35,931 nucleotides of DNA, taken from contig SHZL01000002.1 in NCBI GenBank assembly GCA_009692275.1, positions 1 to 35,931 on the forward strand. The letters run 5' to 3'. Shown here piece by piece: positions 35,114-35,931 of the stretch (its first letter is position 1; each line of letters opens with the position of its first letter). Made by a program: the position numbers and the translations under genes. A model generated the notes under the pieces. It saw nothing but the letters and a program-made list of their open reading frames with translations, had not been told where the DNA came from and did no database searches. Origin of the DNA: Lysobacterales bacterium. GTDB taxonomy: Bacteria > Pseudomonadota > Gammaproteobacteria > Xanthomonadales > SZUA-36.

Positions 35114-35931
35114 ATGAGTATCGTAGACGGCTGGCTCAAACAACTTCATGAAGAAGTGGGTTCGGATTTATTTGTCACGGTTGCTGCACCTCCATGCATC
35201 AAGGTGAATGGAAAGATCCGCCCCATTTCCACGGATGTGCTCAAAGCCTCGGATACCAGCGAAATCGTTTTCAGCCTGATGTCGGAGCGCCAGAAAAACG
35301 AGTTCATTCAAACCAATGAATGCCAGTTTGCATACGCCCTGGATTCGGAAGTCAGGTTCCGCGTCAGTGCGTTCTTCCAACAAGGTAACATTGGCATGGT
35401 GTGCCGCAGGATCGAGAGCCGCATTCCTGGGTTTGAAGAATTAGGTTGTCCCGATGTAATGACTGAACTGGCCCTGCAGAAGCGCGGCATTATTCTGTTC
35501 GTTGGCGCCACCGGCACGGGTAAGTCCACATCCATGGCAGCCATGATGGGCTATCGCAACCAGCGCATGACCGGCCACATCATCACTGTTGAAGATCCCA
35601 TTGAGTATGTGCACAAGCATGGCAAGAGCCTGGTGACGCAACGCGAAGTGGGTATCGATACGGAGTCTTTCGAAGTTGCGCTGCGCAATACCTTGCGCCA
35701 GGCTCCCGACGTGATCCTTATTGGCGAGGTGCGTACGCGTGAAGCCATGGAACATGCAATCACGTTCGCGGAAACAGGTCACCTGGTGCTGTGTACGCTG
35801 CATGCCAACAATGCCAACCAGGCGCTGGACCGGATTATTCATTTTTTCCCCGAGGACTTTCGCGAGCAATTGTTACTTGACCTCTCGTTCAACCTGAAAG
35901 CTACCATTGCTCAACAGCTGATTCCTTGCAT
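35114..35931 (+). CDS. pilU: Type IV pilus ATPase PilU (3' truncated by window)
   Basis: MSIVDGWLKQLHEEVGSDLFVTVAAPPCIKVNGKIRPIS...GATGTGKSTSMAAMMGYRN...EDPIEYVHKHGKSLVTQREVGIDTESFEVALRNTLRQAPDVILIGEVR; directly after pilT; frame open to the window end. Confidence 0.95.
   Translation, partial: MSIVDGWLKQLHEEVGSDLFVTVAAPPCIKVNGKIRPISTDVLKASDTSEIVFSLMSERQKNEFIQTNECQFAYALDSEVRFRVSAFFQQGNIGMVCRRIESRIPGFEELGCPDVMTELALQKRGIILFVGATGTGKSTSMAAMMGYRNQRMTGHIITVEDPIEYVHKHGKSLVTQREVGIDTESFEVALRNTLRQAPDVILIGEVRTREAMEHAITFAETGHLVLCTLHANNANQALDRIIHFFPEDFREQLLLDLSFNLKATIAQQLIPC

Noticed and set aside
1-35931. CRISPR arrays, tRNA/rRNA genes, IS elements or prophage genes
   Set aside because: No spaced direct repeats, no cloverleaf or rRNA-like sequence, and no transposase/integrase ORFs were recognised.

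Overview
This 35.9-kb window appears to be chromosomal DNA from a gammaproteobacterium, densely coding, with housekeeping blocks flanking a more unusual accessory core. Left part: M48 metallopeptidase (5'-truncated), GMC oxidoreductase, MFS/NTP-exchange-like transporter, FecCD/BtuCD-type ABC genes, rppH, sufT, apbE, pckG, TetR regulator, a SEC-C + O-GlcNAc-transferase-like protein, and fadE. Core (about 15.7-25.7 kb): a chimeric ECF-sigma/DUF4097 ORF, a large TonB-dependent receptor, then four different 2-oxoglutarate/Fe(II) oxygenase-type proteins (Sel1+prolyl-4-hydroxylase, Asp/Asn beta-hydroxylase, a 2OG oxygenase with an apparently missing distal His, and a TIGR02466-like protein) interleaved with two sulfotransferase-like proteins. 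This is the best candidate for an undescribed hydroxylation/sulfation system. Right part: orphan degenerate hybrid histidine kinase, hemE-aroB-aroK, an exosortase-H-like gene, pdxH, DUF4426, a frameshifted yggT, proC, yggS, pilT and pilU (3'-truncated). Other notable signals are a 15-bp tandem repeat that carries the permease stop and several ABC ATPase start codons, and palindromes at the fadE and pilT promoters. Family assignments come from reading protein motifs; no database search was run.
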